Of a stretch of 64,000 nt of DNA, positions 21,288 to 28,938 are shown piece after piece. Both the position numbers and the translations under genes were made by a program. Each line of letters opens with the position of its first letter. The first letter of the stretch is position 1. This DNA is from Pseudomonas fluorescens (GTDB lineage: Bacteria > Pseudomonadota > Gammaproteobacteria > Pseudomonadales > Pseudomonadaceae), in assembly GCF_001708445.1 (NCBI RefSeq), contig NZ_CP015637.1:186001-250000 (forward strand). Reading direction: 5' to 3'. A model generated the notes under the pieces. It was not told the origin of the DNA. It made no database searches and saw only the letters and a list, made by a program, of their open reading frames with translations.

Positions 21288-22468
21288 CCGGGTACGGCGG
21301 CGGTGCGGTAGGTGGCTGGGCTGAACACTCGCGTCACCATGAGCATCGCCACTGCCGTGACCGTCAACACCCACCAGGCGCTGGTGAAATGGCCGGTAAG
21401 TTCGCGCAGCCAGCCGGTCATCCATGGCGAGACCGCGTTGATCAAAAAGCCTATGCCTTGCACAAAGGCCGCCAGTTGCCCGGCTTGCCGAGGGTCGCGA
21501 TGGTGGTCGAGGGTCAGCAGCAGGCTCAGGGCGAAACACGCGCCCAGGCCGAAGCCGCACAGGGCGACCCACAGGTGGGTCAATTCCAGCGGCGCCAGCA
21601 ACAGGCCGAGATAACCCACGGTCTGGGCGAGCAAGGCAATGCCCAGCAGCGGCCGCCGATCGATACCGCGTTGCGCAAGCACGGGCATCAGCAGCGCGGC
21701 GATCACCTGGAAGATGGTCATGAACGCCAGCAACGAACCGCTGGGCAGCACGCCCCAGCCCAATTGCTGATAGTAGGCCGGCAACCACGCCACCAGGCTC
21801 ATGTAGCCGCAATTGACCAGGCCGAAGTACAGCGCCAGCAACCAGGCGCGACGATTGCGCAGGCCCTTGAACGTGGGCATCACCTTGGAACTTCTGGCCG
21901 CGCCCAGCGGTAAGAACACCCACAGCAGCCACGCGGCCAGCGCCGGTAGCAACCAGATTCCCAGCCCCGCCTGCCATTGCTGGAAATGGCTGGCCACCAG
22001 TGGGCTGAGCAGCGCTGCCAGCCCACCGCCGGCCATCAGCGCCGCCGAATACACCCCCATCGCCACCGGCACGCGCTGCTGGAATTCGCGCTTGATCATC
22101 GCCGGCACCAACGCCTGGATCAGCGCGACACCGGCACCACCGAGCAGGGCAGTGGCCAGCAATGCCGAGCCCTGGCCCATCAGCCAGCGCGCCAGGCACG
22201 CCAGCAGGATCATCATCAAGCCCAGGGCAATGCCGCGCCGTTCACCCAAGCGCGCTTCCACCCGCACACCCACCAGCGCCACCAGGCCCATGCACACCAC
22301 CGGCAGGCTGGTCAGCAGGGCGCTGCTCTGGAAACTCAGGCCGGTGGCCTGGCGAATCTCGCCGAGCAACGGGCTGATCGAGCTGAGGATCGGCCGCAGG
22401 TTGAGGCCCAGTACCACCAGCAGGCCCCAGCCCGCGAGTTTGCTCACGAATGAAGAGTTAAACGTCAT
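21284..22468 (-). CDS. CynX/NimT-type MFS transporter
   Basis: A 394-residue integral membrane protein with about 12 hydrophobic helices and family features GLNLRPILSSISPLLGEIRQATGLS near the N-terminus and EARLGERRGIALG in the loop after helix 2. CynX-type carriers move small anions such as cyanate or nitroimidazole-like compounds; the substrate here is unknown. The start at 22468 (MTFNSSFVSKLAG) fits the family length, but its ribosome-binding site is weak and longer forms are possible. It is divergent from the LysR at 22579. Stop codons of this gene and the receptor overlap tail-to-tail (CTAG at 21284-21287). Confidence 0.82.
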   Translation of the reverse strand: MTFNSSFVSKLAGWGLLVVLGLNLRPILSSISPLLGEIRQATGLSFQSSALLTSLPVVCMGLVALVGVRVEARLGERRGIALGLMMILLACLARWLMGQGSALLATALLGGAGVALIQALVPAMIKREFQQRVPVAMGVYSAALMAGGGLAALLSPLVASHFQQWQAGLGIWLLPALAAWLLWVFLPLGAARSSKVMPTFKGLRNRRAWLLALYFGLVNCGYMSLVAWLPAYYQQLGWGVLPSGSLLAFMTIFQVIAALLMPVLAQRGIDRRPLLGIALLAQTVGYLGLLLAPLELTHLWVALCGFGLGACFALSLLLTLDHHRDPRQAGQLAAFVQGIGFLINAVSPWMTGWLRELTGHFTSAWWVLTVTAVAMLMVTRVFSPATYRTAAVPG

Positions 22469-22578
22469 GCGGGGCCTGTTCGAGGTGCAAAAAGAGGCAG
22501 GTAGTATCGCCAGCTGGCGAGGTATTCTGAAATTAAATATAACCATGCCAATCAGTGGCAAATGGAATGGTGACGAGC

Positions 22579-23430
22579 ATGTTCGATCCTGTGTTGTTGC
22601 GCAGTTTTGTCGCGGTGGTGGATTGCGGCAATTTCACCCGCGCCGCCGAGCGCCTGCACTTGACCCAGTCCACCGTGAGCCAGCAAATCCGGCGGCTGGA
22701 AGAAGCGGTGACGTGCCAACTGCTGGACCGCGACCAGCGCCGTGTGGTCGCCACTGCCGAAGGCGAGCGGCTGCTGGCCTATGCACGGCGCATCCTGGCG
22801 CTGCATGAAGAAGCCGCCGATGTGTTGATCAACCAGCAAAGTGATGGCGTGCTGCGCCTTGGCGTACCGGAAGACTTTGCTGCCGAGCGCCTGATGCCGT
22901 TGCTGTCGGCGTTCGTTGTGGCGTATCCACGGGTGCGCCTGGAGGTCACCAGCGGTCTCGGCCCCGAGTTGCAGCGTCAGTACCGCAGCGGCGAATTCGA
23001 TGTGTTGCTGGTCAAGCAGATGGGCGACAGCGCCGACTGCCTGGCCTCATGGCCCGAGCCGTTGTGCTGGGTCGACAGCCGCAGCACACCCTCCCTGGGG
23101 CGCGATCCATTGCCGTTGGTGGCGTTTCCGGTGGGCGGCCTGTACCGCAATGAAATGCTCCAGCACCTGGAGGTGGCGGGTTGGCGCTGGCGCATCGGCT
23201 ATTCCAGCGCGAGTTTGGCCAGTGTGTGCTCGGCGGTGGCGGCGGGGCTGGGGATCAGCCTGTTGCCGCGCCGGGTGGTGCAGGCCGGGCATGCGGTGCT
23301 GGGGGCCGAGAGTGGCTTGCCGGCCGTGCAGGGCGTGCGACTGGCGTTGTATGGCCGCAGTGGCCTGGGAGCGGCAGGGCAGAGTTTGCAGCGCCAATTG
23401 CTCGATTTGTGCGCAAACAGCCCTGCCTGA
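22579..23430 (+). CDS. LysR-type regulator beside the MFS gene
   Basis: A 283-residue LysR protein starting MFDPVLLRSFVAVVDCGNFTRAAERLHLTQSTVSQQIRRLEE, with an effector domain from about residue 85 (DGVLRLGVPEDFAAERLMPLLSAF). It belongs to a different LysR subgroup from the two sulfate-ester regulators. Divergent placement from the CynX-type carrier, with 110 bases between, makes that gene its probable target. GTG at 22555 or ATG at 22567 would add 8 or 4 residues. Confidence 0.85.
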   Translation: MFDPVLLRSFVAVVDCGNFTRAAERLHLTQSTVSQQIRRLEEAVTCQLLDRDQRRVVATAEGERLLAYARRILALHEEAADVLINQQSDGVLRLGVPEDFAAERLMPLLSAFVVAYPRVRLEVTSGLGPELQRQYRSGEFDVLLVKQMGDSADCLASWPEPLCWVDSRSTPSLGRDPLPLVAFPVGGLYRNEMLQHLEVAGWRWRIGYSSASLASVCSAVAAGLGISLLPRRVVQAGHAVLGAESGLPAVQGVRLALYGRSGLGAAGQSLQRQLLDLCANSPA

Positions 23431-23544
23431 TCCATGCCTTTGCTGAATATTTTGTATGCCTGAGAAGCATCGAAAAACCGCGCTGGGGCGCCAGGCCACG
23501 TACTACGGGGCTTTGGCGCCTGCGGGTATTTTTCTTATTCAGAT

Positions 23545-23552
23545 TAGATCTA
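23545..23552. promoter_or_regulatory. TAGATCTA palindrome in the tonB upstream region
   Basis: The palindromic core shared with the atsR (12589) and atsK (14754) promoter motifs. It is embedded in an AT-rich stretch (about 23525-23585) that probably holds the tonB promoter. Confidence 0.3.
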
Positions 23553-23610
23553 TCTATAACTTTAAAGATTACTTTAAGAGATAAGCGTCTGGCCCCGATG
23601 ATTCAGCCCT

Positions 23611-23644
23611 CGACGGCCGCTTTGGCAGGCCTGTCGGTTTTTTT
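23611..23644 (+). terminator. Terminator-like hairpin in the tonB leader
   Basis: The stem CGACGGCC / GGCCTGTCG (one bulged T) around a 9-base loop is followed by GTTTTTTT. It lies 27 bases before the tonB ATG, and 181 bases after the previous gene with AT-rich promoter-like DNA between. It is either the terminator of lysR read-through or a leader attenuator of tonB. Confidence 0.55.
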
Positions 23645-23670
23645 GTTTCAAAACCGTAGGGAGTGAATCA

Positions 23671-24486
23671 ATGGGCAATGTCCAGACCGCCGCCAGTGCA
23701 CCCGAGGCGCTATGGCGCCAGGCACCGAGTGGTGAGTTGGTCGACCTTGGCCGGCCACATCGCGCGCCGTTAGGGCAGTTGCGTTTGCAGAAAACCCCCA
23801 AGCGCTTTTCGAGCCGTCGCGAGGGGATTCTGCTCGGGTTGCTGGTGTTGGCCCTGCACGGTGCGGTGATCTATTGGGTGAGCCAGAAGCCCACCCCGGT
23901 GCTGCCGATTGTGCCGCCGGAAATCCCGCCAATGACCATCGAATTTTCCCAGCCGGCACCGCCCGTGGTGGAACCGCCACCGCCTGTGCCGCCACCACCG
24001 CCGCCGCCCGTGGTCGAGCCACCGCCGCCGGTGGTGGATGAGTTGGCCGCCAAGCCGGCACCGCCCAAGCCGATTCCAAAACCTAAGCCCAAGCCGGTGC
24101 CAAAGCCTGAGCCCAAGCCCGCACCGAAACCGGTCGAGCAGGCGCCCACGCCACCGCAACCGGCGCCACCGGCCCCCGCGCCCGCTCCGCCCGCGCCAGC
24201 CCCGGTGACCCCTGCTTCGGCCAACGCCGCGTACCTCAAGAACCCGGCGCCGGAGTACCCGTCACTGGCGCAGCGTCGCGGTTGGGAAGGCACGGTGTTG
24301 TTGCGAGTGCATGTACTGGCCAGCGGCAAGCCGGGTGAGATCCAGATCCAGAAAAGCAGCGGTCGCCAGCAACTCGACGACGCCGCACTGACCGCCGTGA
24401 AGCGTTGGAGCTTCGTGCCGGCCAAGCAAGGCGATGTGGCCCAGGACGGCTGGGTCAGCGTACCGATCGATTTCAAGATTCACTAA
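23671..24486 (+). CDS. tonB: TonB energy-transducing protein
   Basis: A 271-residue TonB. A cytoplasmic N-terminus of about 48 residues precedes one transmembrane helix (about 52-70, GILLGLLVLALHGAVIYWV). A long periplasmic Pro-rich spacer follows (about 75-190, PPPPV and KPKPKP repeats). The C-terminal TonB domain (about 190-271) carries PEYPSLAQRRGWEGTVLLRVHVLASGKPGEIQIQKSSG. It spans the periplasm to drive TonB-dependent receptors using proton motive force harvested by ExbBD. Two genes upstream lies a receptor. A terminator-like hairpin sits in the leader. ATG follows GTAGGGAGTGAATCA. Confidence 0.93.
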   Translation: MGNVQTAASAPEALWRQAPSGELVDLGRPHRAPLGQLRLQKTPKRFSSRREGILLGLLVLALHGAVIYWVSQKPTPVLPIVPPEIPPMTIEFSQPAPPVVEPPPPVPPPPPPPVVEPPPPVVDELAAKPAPPKPIPKPKPKPVPKPEPKPAPKPVEQAPTPPQPAPPAPAPAPPAPAPVTPASANAAYLKNPAPEYPSLAQRRGWEGTVLLRVHVLASGKPGEIQIQKSSGRQQLDDAALTAVKRWSFVPAKQGDVAQDGWVSVPIDFKIH

Positions 24487-24541
24487 CTATTCGGCTGCGG
24501 TGTGTTGCACACGCCGCGACCCGCACAAGAGGGAAAACATC

Positions 24542-25261
24542 ATGGCATTAGCATCTCCACTTGAATCCATCGAAAGCGCGGTGATCTGGCTGCTGGTGGT
24601 CTTTTCGGTCGCCACCTGGGGCCTGGCCCTGCTCAAGGGCGTGCAGTTCGGTCGCCTTAAAGCGCAGGATCGCAAGTTCCACAAACAGTTCTGGGCGGCG
24701 TCGAGTCTCGACTCGGCCGCCGAGTTGGCCGAGACCCAGCCCGGTGCCGCTGCCCGTGTGGCCCAGGCCGGTTACGCCGCGATCCAGGTCGGGGAAGCGC
24801 CGCACGCGGCCGACCTGAGCCAGGCGATCAACCACCAGGACCGCCTCGAGCGTGCCCTGCGCCAGCAGATCGTACGTGAGCGCCGCTCCCTGGAAACCGG
24901 CCTGGCCGTGGTCGCCAGTATCGGCAGTACCTCGCCGTTTATCGGCCTGTTCGGCACCGTGTGGGGGATCATGGAAGCGCTGAAGGGGATCAGCGCGGCC
25001 GGCTCCGCCAGCCTGGAAACCGTGGCTGGCCCGATCGGTGCGGCGCTGGTCGCTACCGGCGTGGGTATTGCCGTCGCCGTCCCGGCGGTGCTGGTCTACA
25101 ACTACTTCCTGCGTCGCCTGAAGCTCACGGCGGCCGACCTGGATGACTTTGCCCACGACTTCTACAGCCTGGCGCAGAAGCATTCGTTCCGCGTGCTGCT
25201 GCACCCTGCGCTGACCAAAGGCGCGGCCGGCAACCCGCAAAAAGTGAAGGAGGCGTCCTGA
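24542..25261 (+). CDS. exbB: ExbB proton-channel subunit (TonB system)
   Basis: A 239-residue MotA/TolQ/ExbB-family inner-membrane protein. It has three transmembrane helices: about 12-32; about 120-145, in LAVVASIGSTSPFIGLFGTVWGIMEAL; and about 165-195, in AALVATGVGIAVAVPAVLVYNYFLRR. With ExbD it forms the proton-driven motor for TonB. The start at 24542 follows AGAGGGAAAACATC. It sits 55 bases after tonB and 1 base before exbD. One internal Met and no Cys. Confidence 0.93.
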   Translation: MALASPLESIESAVIWLLVVFSVATWGLALLKGVQFGRLKAQDRKFHKQFWAASSLDSAAELAETQPGAAARVAQAGYAAIQVGEAPHAADLSQAINHQDRLERALRQQIVRERRSLETGLAVVASIGSTSPFIGLFGTVWGIMEALKGISAAGSASLETVAGPIGAALVATGVGIAVAVPAVLVYNYFLRRLKLTAADLDDFAHDFYSLAQKHSFRVLLHPALTKGAAGNPQKVKEAS

Positions 25262-25262
25262 G

Positions 25263-25664
25263 ATGGCCTTCTCCACCCAAGACAGCGATGAGGTGCTGAG
25301 CGAGATCAACGTCACGCCATTGGTCGACGTGATGCTGGTACTGCTGGTGGTGTTTATCGTCACCGCGCCGCTTTTGACCAACGCGATCCCGATCAACCTG
25401 CCCAAGACCGAGGCGGTCGCCCCGGTGGAGCAGAAGGACCCGCTGGTGGTGAGCATCGACGGTGCCGGCAAACTGTTTATCAACAAGGACGAAATCCAGC
25501 CGGACCTGCTGGAATTCAACCTGCAGGCGGCCAAGGCCAAGGACCCCGATGTGCGGGTGCAACTGCAGGCCGATGATGGTGTGAACTACGGCGAAGTGGC
25601 GCGAGCCATGGCGTCTATCGAGCGCGCGGGGATTACCAAGCTGTCGGTGATCACGGCACGTTAG
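25263..25664 (+). CDS. exbD: ExbD proton-channel subunit (TonB system)
   Basis: A 133-residue protein with one N-terminal transmembrane helix carrying the essential Asp (INVTPLVDVMLVLLVVFIVTAPLL, Asp22) and a periplasmic domain ending SIERAGITKLSVITAR. It partners ExbB in powering TonB. It is the last gene of the tonB-exbB-exbD operon; a short hairpin plus T-run follows. Confidence 0.93.
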   Translation: MAFSTQDSDEVLSEINVTPLVDVMLVLLVVFIVTAPLLTNAIPINLPKTEAVAPVEQKDPLVVSIDGAGKLFINKDEIQPDLLEFNLQAAKAKDPDVRVQLQADDGVNYGEVARAMASIERAGITKLSVITAR

Positions 25665-25687
25665 TTTCAAAGCCTCGATAATTTTTT

Positions 25688-25719
25688 GGCCGTTTCCTTG
25701 GCAGGGTGCGGCCTTTTTT
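25688..25719 (+). terminator. Probable terminator after exbD
   Basis: GGCCG pairs with CGGCC across a 16-base loop and is followed by TTTTTT. The stem is short but correctly placed 24 bases after exbD. Confidence 0.45.
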
Positions 25720-25768
25720 ATGCCTGGAATTTAAGTCGCGCCGCCAAATCCCGATCGGGAATGGGGCC

Positions 25769-25862
25769 AATGTGGGAGGGGGCTTGCCCCCGATGGCGGA
25801 GTGTCAGTTGGCCAATTTGTCTGCTGACCCACTGCCATCGGGGGCAAGCCCCCTCCCACATT
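25769..25862. repeat. REPIN-type inverted repeat (GTGGGAGGGGGC class)
   Basis: The arms run from AATGTGGGAGGGGGCTTGCC to the complementary ...CCTCCCACATT. It occupies most of the 316-base gap between exbD and the hydrolase gene. The rest of that gap holds the exbD terminator and an AT-rich stretch (25880-25935), probably the next promoter. Confidence 0.85.
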
Positions 25863-25980
25863 TTGATCTCATGCAGGATTGGTTTTTTGGTTATTAATAA
25901 ATAGCTTCTTATTCCTTAACGAATATAACCCTCGTCCCTATACTGTCCTACAACGTTAAACGCTGCAGGAGGGCACACCC

Positions 25981-26562
25981 ATGCACAGCGAGTTGATTCG
26001 TTATCTGATCGTGCCGGGCTGGCAAGGATCGCCAGAAGATCATTGGCAAAGTCACTGGCAGAACAGCCTGCCCAACAGCGCACGCGTGGAGCAGGCCGAT
26101 TGGCTCACGCCGCGCCGTGAAGACTGGGTCGCCGCGCTGGCCGAGGCGATCGCCGCCGACAGCACGCCGGTGATCCTGATCGCCCATAGCCTGGGTTGCA
26201 TCACCGTGGCCCATTGGGCGGCCACTGCCCCGGTGCAGTTCCTGCGGCAGGTGCGCGGTGCCTTGCTGGTGGCCCCGGCGGACGTCGAACGTCCGGCGTG
26301 CTCGCCTGCCCTGCGCAACTTTGCGCCGATCCCGACCGACCTGTTGCCGTTTCCCAGCCAGGTGGTCAGTTCCGATAACGACAGCGCCGTCAGCGCCCCC
26401 CGGGCCCTGGAATTGGCCCGCAACTGGGGGGCCGAAGCCGGCATTCTCTCGGGGGCCGGGCATATCAATGTGAAGTCCGGTCACCAACGCTGGGAGCAAG
26501 GCTTCGCCTACCTGTATCGCTTGCAAAGTCGCCTCGAGCATCACGCCCGGCGCACTGCCTGA
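25981..26562 (+). CDS. RBBP9/YdeN-family alpha/beta hydrolase
   Basis: A 193-residue serine hydrolase-like protein: YLIVPGWQGSPEDHWQSHW near the N-terminus is the family hallmark. The nucleophile Ser lies in IAHSLGC (about residue 70). The acid is likely in SDNDSAV and the His in GAGHIN. No signal peptide is visible. The substrate is unknown. In pseudomonads such genes often sit beside sulfur-related sigma54 activators, as here (start of the next gene 49 bases on), which hints at shared regulation. Confidence 0.82.
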   Translation: MHSELIRYLIVPGWQGSPEDHWQSHWQNSLPNSARVEQADWLTPRREDWVAALAEAIAADSTPVILIAHSLGCITVAHWAATAPVQFLRQVRGALLVAPADVERPACSPALRNFAPIPTDLLPFPSQVVSSDNDSAVSAPRALELARNWGAEAGILSGAGHINVKSGHQRWEQGFAYLYRLQSRLEHHARRTA

Positions 26563-26611
26563 TATTTTTTAAACGCCCCGTCCCTGAGCGGATTTGGGGC
26601 GGGAGCCTGCC

Positions 26612-27538
26612 ATGAGCCTGCATGAAACCTTCGGTCAGCCCCTGCTGACCTTCCCCGACGCCGAAAAAAGCCCGCTGAGCATCCGCGCCAAGGCGCTGGT
26701 GTTTGTCGACCCGCGTTCGCGGCAACTGCGCGAAGAGCTGGAAAACCTCGCCCCCCGTGCCTTGCCCGTATTGATTCGCGGCGAGACCGGTAGCGGTAAA
26801 GAGCTGCTGGCGCGGCATATCCATCGTGGTAGTGATCGTGCCGGGCTGTTTGTCTCGGTCAATTGCGGCGCCATCAGCCCGACCTACGCCGATGCCGAGT
26901 TGTTCGGCTACGCTGCCGGCGCTCACAGCGGCGCGGCGAGCAGCCGTGCCGGCTGGTTCGGGTCGGCCAATGGCGGCACCTTGTACCTGGATGAAATCGG
27001 CGATTTGCCGCTGCCGATCCAGGTCAAGTTGCTCGCCGCCCTGGAAAACCACGAAGTCACTCGCGTCGGTGCGCATCAGCCAAGCCCGGTGGATGTGCGC
27101 CTGGTAGCAGCCACCAGCATCGACCTGGCCCAAGCCGTGGCTGCCGGCAAGTTTCATGAGCGGCTGTTCCATTACCTGAGCGAAGGCCAGCTGGAATTGC
27201 CGGCATTGCGCGAGCGGGTCGGCGATATCCTGTCCCTGGCCGAGTACTTCCTCGGTATCTACAGCCAGCGCCTGGACCTGCCGGTGCCGTTGATCAGCGA
27301 CGCCGCCCAGCGCGTACTGGAACACCACAGCTGGCCGGGCAATACCCGCGAGTTGGAGAACGTCATTCACTTTGCGCTGCTGGTCAGCAGCGGCGATGAG
27401 ATTCTGCCGGAGCATCTGAATCTGCCCGTCGCCGGTTCGCCCCTTGAACAGGTGCAGCGAATATTCGATAACGCCAGCCCCGCCGAGCAGGAAACCTTGC
27501 GCCGCTTTCTACATGAACAAAATGGAATATCAACGTGA
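26612..27538 (+). CDS. Short sigma54-interacting AAA+ activator lacking a visible DNA-binding domain
   Basis: A 308-residue protein that is essentially an AAA+ sigma54-activation domain: Walker A GETGSGKE, Walker B GGTLYLDEIGDLP, sensor/Arg region LPALRERVGDI and WPGNTRELENVIHF. The sigma54 contact loop reads GAHSGA where most activators have GAFTGA. There is no N-terminal receiver or GAF domain. Only about 50 residues follow the AAA+ core, without a clear Fis-type helix-turn-helix. It resembles SfnR-type activators of sulfone metabolism but is shorter. The start at 26612 follows GGGAGCCTGC. Confidence 0.82.
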   Translation: MSLHETFGQPLLTFPDAEKSPLSIRAKALVFVDPRSRQLREELENLAPRALPVLIRGETGSGKELLARHIHRGSDRAGLFVSVNCGAISPTYADAELFGYAAGAHSGAASSRAGWFGSANGGTLYLDEIGDLPLPIQVKLLAALENHEVTRVGAHQPSPVDVRLVAATSIDLAQAVAAGKFHERLFHYLSEGQLELPALRERVGDILSLAEYFLGIYSQRLDLPVPLISDAAQRVLEHHSWPGNTRELENVIHFALLVSSGDEILPEHLNLPVAGSPLEQVQRIFDNASPAEQETLRRFLHEQNGIST

Positions 27539-27664
27539 ATAAAAGATATTGTTCGGGAATAAAAAATCTAGGTATTGTCGCTTGCATGCCGCGATAGCAC
27601 TTCGCTGGCACTTCTCATCAAAACGGTCGTCAGAGACGCCCCGCAATTCCGATAAGGACACTGC

Positions 27665-28447
27665 ATGAAAAAGGTTCTGTTGTTTACCGCACTGGCGGCT
27701 GCCCTGACTGCAAGCTTCGCCCAGGCCAACGAAAAACTGGTGGTGGCTGCCACTCCGATCCCGCACGCGGAGATCCTTGAGCTGGTCAAGCCGACCCTGG
27801 CCAAAGAAGGCGTGGACCTGGAAATCAAAGTCTTCACCGACTACGTTCAACCCAACACTCAAGTGGCCGAGAAGCGTCTGGACGCCAACTACTTCCAGAC
27901 CCTGCCGTACCTGGAAAACTTCAACAAGGGCAAGGGCACCAACCTGGTCACCGTGATCGGTGTGCATGTTGAACCCATCGGTGGCTACTCGAAAAAGATC
28001 AAGAATATTTCCGAGCTCAAGGACGGCGCCACCGTTGCCATCCCGAACGAAGGCTCCAACAGCGGTCGTGCCCTGTTGCTGTTGCAAAAGAATGGTCTGA
28101 TTACGCTCAAAGACCCGACCAACGCGCTGTCCACGCCGAAAGACATCAAGGACAACCCCAAGCACCTGAAATTCAAGGAGCTGGAATCGGCCCTGCTGCC
28201 ACGTGTGCTGGACCAGGTCGACCTCGATGTGATCAACACCAACTACGCCCTGGAAGCTGGCCTCAACCCAGCGAAAGACGCGCTGATCATCGAAGACGCC
28301 AAGTCGCCTTACGTGAACTTCCTGGTGGCTCGCCCGGACAACAAGGACAGCGCCGCTATCCAGAAATTGGCCAAGGCGCTGACCAGCCCGGAAGTCAAAG
28401 CTTTCATCGAGAAGAAGTACAACGGCGCAGTCGTGCCAGCGTTCTGA
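27665..28447 (+). CDS. metQ: MetQ/NlpA-family binding protein (orphan)
   Basis: A 260-residue periplasmic binding protein with signal peptide (MKKVLLFTALAAALTASFAQA-NEKL) and the NlpA/MetQ fold (VAATPIPHAEILELVKP, DYVQPNTQVAEKRLDANYFQTLPYLE, NEGSNSGRALLLLQKNGLI). There is no lipobox Cys, so it is soluble in the periplasm. It probably binds methionine or a related sulfur compound, but no metN/metI is adjacent; it could use the transporter at 40965-42714. The mature chain has no Cys or Met. A strong terminator follows. Confidence 0.85.
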   Translation: MKKVLLFTALAAALTASFAQANEKLVVAATPIPHAEILELVKPTLAKEGVDLEIKVFTDYVQPNTQVAEKRLDANYFQTLPYLENFNKGKGTNLVTVIGVHVEPIGGYSKKIKNISELKDGATVAIPNEGSNSGRALLLLQKNGLITLKDPTNALSTPKDIKDNPKHLKFKELESALLPRVLDQVDLDVINTNYALEAGLNPAKDALIIEDAKSPYVNFLVARPDNKDSAAIQKLAKALTSPEVKAFIEKKYNGAVVPAF

Positions 28448-28474
28448 TGTAAGCCCAAACCCCTTCAAGGTTTC

Positions 28475-28508
28475 AACGCCGACGGCTACTACAGCGTCGG
28501 CGTTTTTT
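28475..28508 (+). terminator. Rho-independent terminator after the orphan metQ
   Basis: A perfect 10-base stem AACGCCGACG / CGTCGGCGTT with a 10-base loop runs into a T-tract, 28 bases after the metQ stop. Confidence 0.9.
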
Positions 28509-28537
28509 ATGCTGGAATTTGGAATGCAATAAAAACT

Positions 28538-28625
28538 GTGGGAGGGGGCTTGCCCCCGATGGCGGTATGTCAGTCACAGATGCATTGACTGAACCACTGC
28601 TATCGGGGGCAAGCCCCCTCCCACA
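28538..28625. repeat. REPIN-type inverted repeat (GTGGGAGGGGGC class)
   Basis: The arms TGTGGGAGGGGGCTTGCC... and its complement enclose about 40 bases. It is part of the 491-base gap between metQ and the ABC operon. That gap also holds the metQ terminator, a possible 28-codon reading frame (28642-28728) and an AT-rich probable promoter (about 28795-28865). Confidence 0.85.
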
Positions 28626-28641
28626 TGGGATCTACGGTGTT

Positions 28642-28728
28642 TTAGAGATCCCGGCTATTGATCGCCCTGCGCAACGCCACCAACCATTTCACCAGCTCCT
28701 GCGGATCAATCGGCTTCGTTTTGTTCAT
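28642..28728 (-). CDS. Possible 28-residue small protein
   Basis: A minus-strand frame of 28 codons starts ATG at 28728 after GAAGGAATGAACA, a plausible ribosome-binding site. It encodes a mixed-charge helix-like peptide (begins MNKTKPIDPQELVKWLV, then ALRRAINSRDL), ending TAA. Amphipathic pattern, start context and placement after AT-rich DNA suggest a real small protein. It is too short for certainty, and no family is recognised. Confidence 0.42.
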   Translation of the reverse strand: MNKTKPIDPQELVKWLVALRRAINSRDL

Positions 28729-28938
28729 TGTTCATTCCTTCGAAACACAGACCCCCCAACCATAGCCGTCACTTGGAAAACCCGCGAATCCGGCGGTTAT
28801 CTTTTTGGGTGATATCAATATGCTATTTCGGTATTTAAATTTTATTTTTTATACCTTTAGAGTTCGCGCTACCCGGCGTTACCCACGCCGGCCTGGACGG
28901 CACTCGCTGCATTACCCCTGCGGCGTCATGGACTCAAG

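Noticed and set aside
27541..27664. Possible sigma54 promoter upstream of the orphan metQ (TGGCAC near 27610)
   Set aside because: TGGCAC is present but a matching TTGC element at the required spacing is absent.
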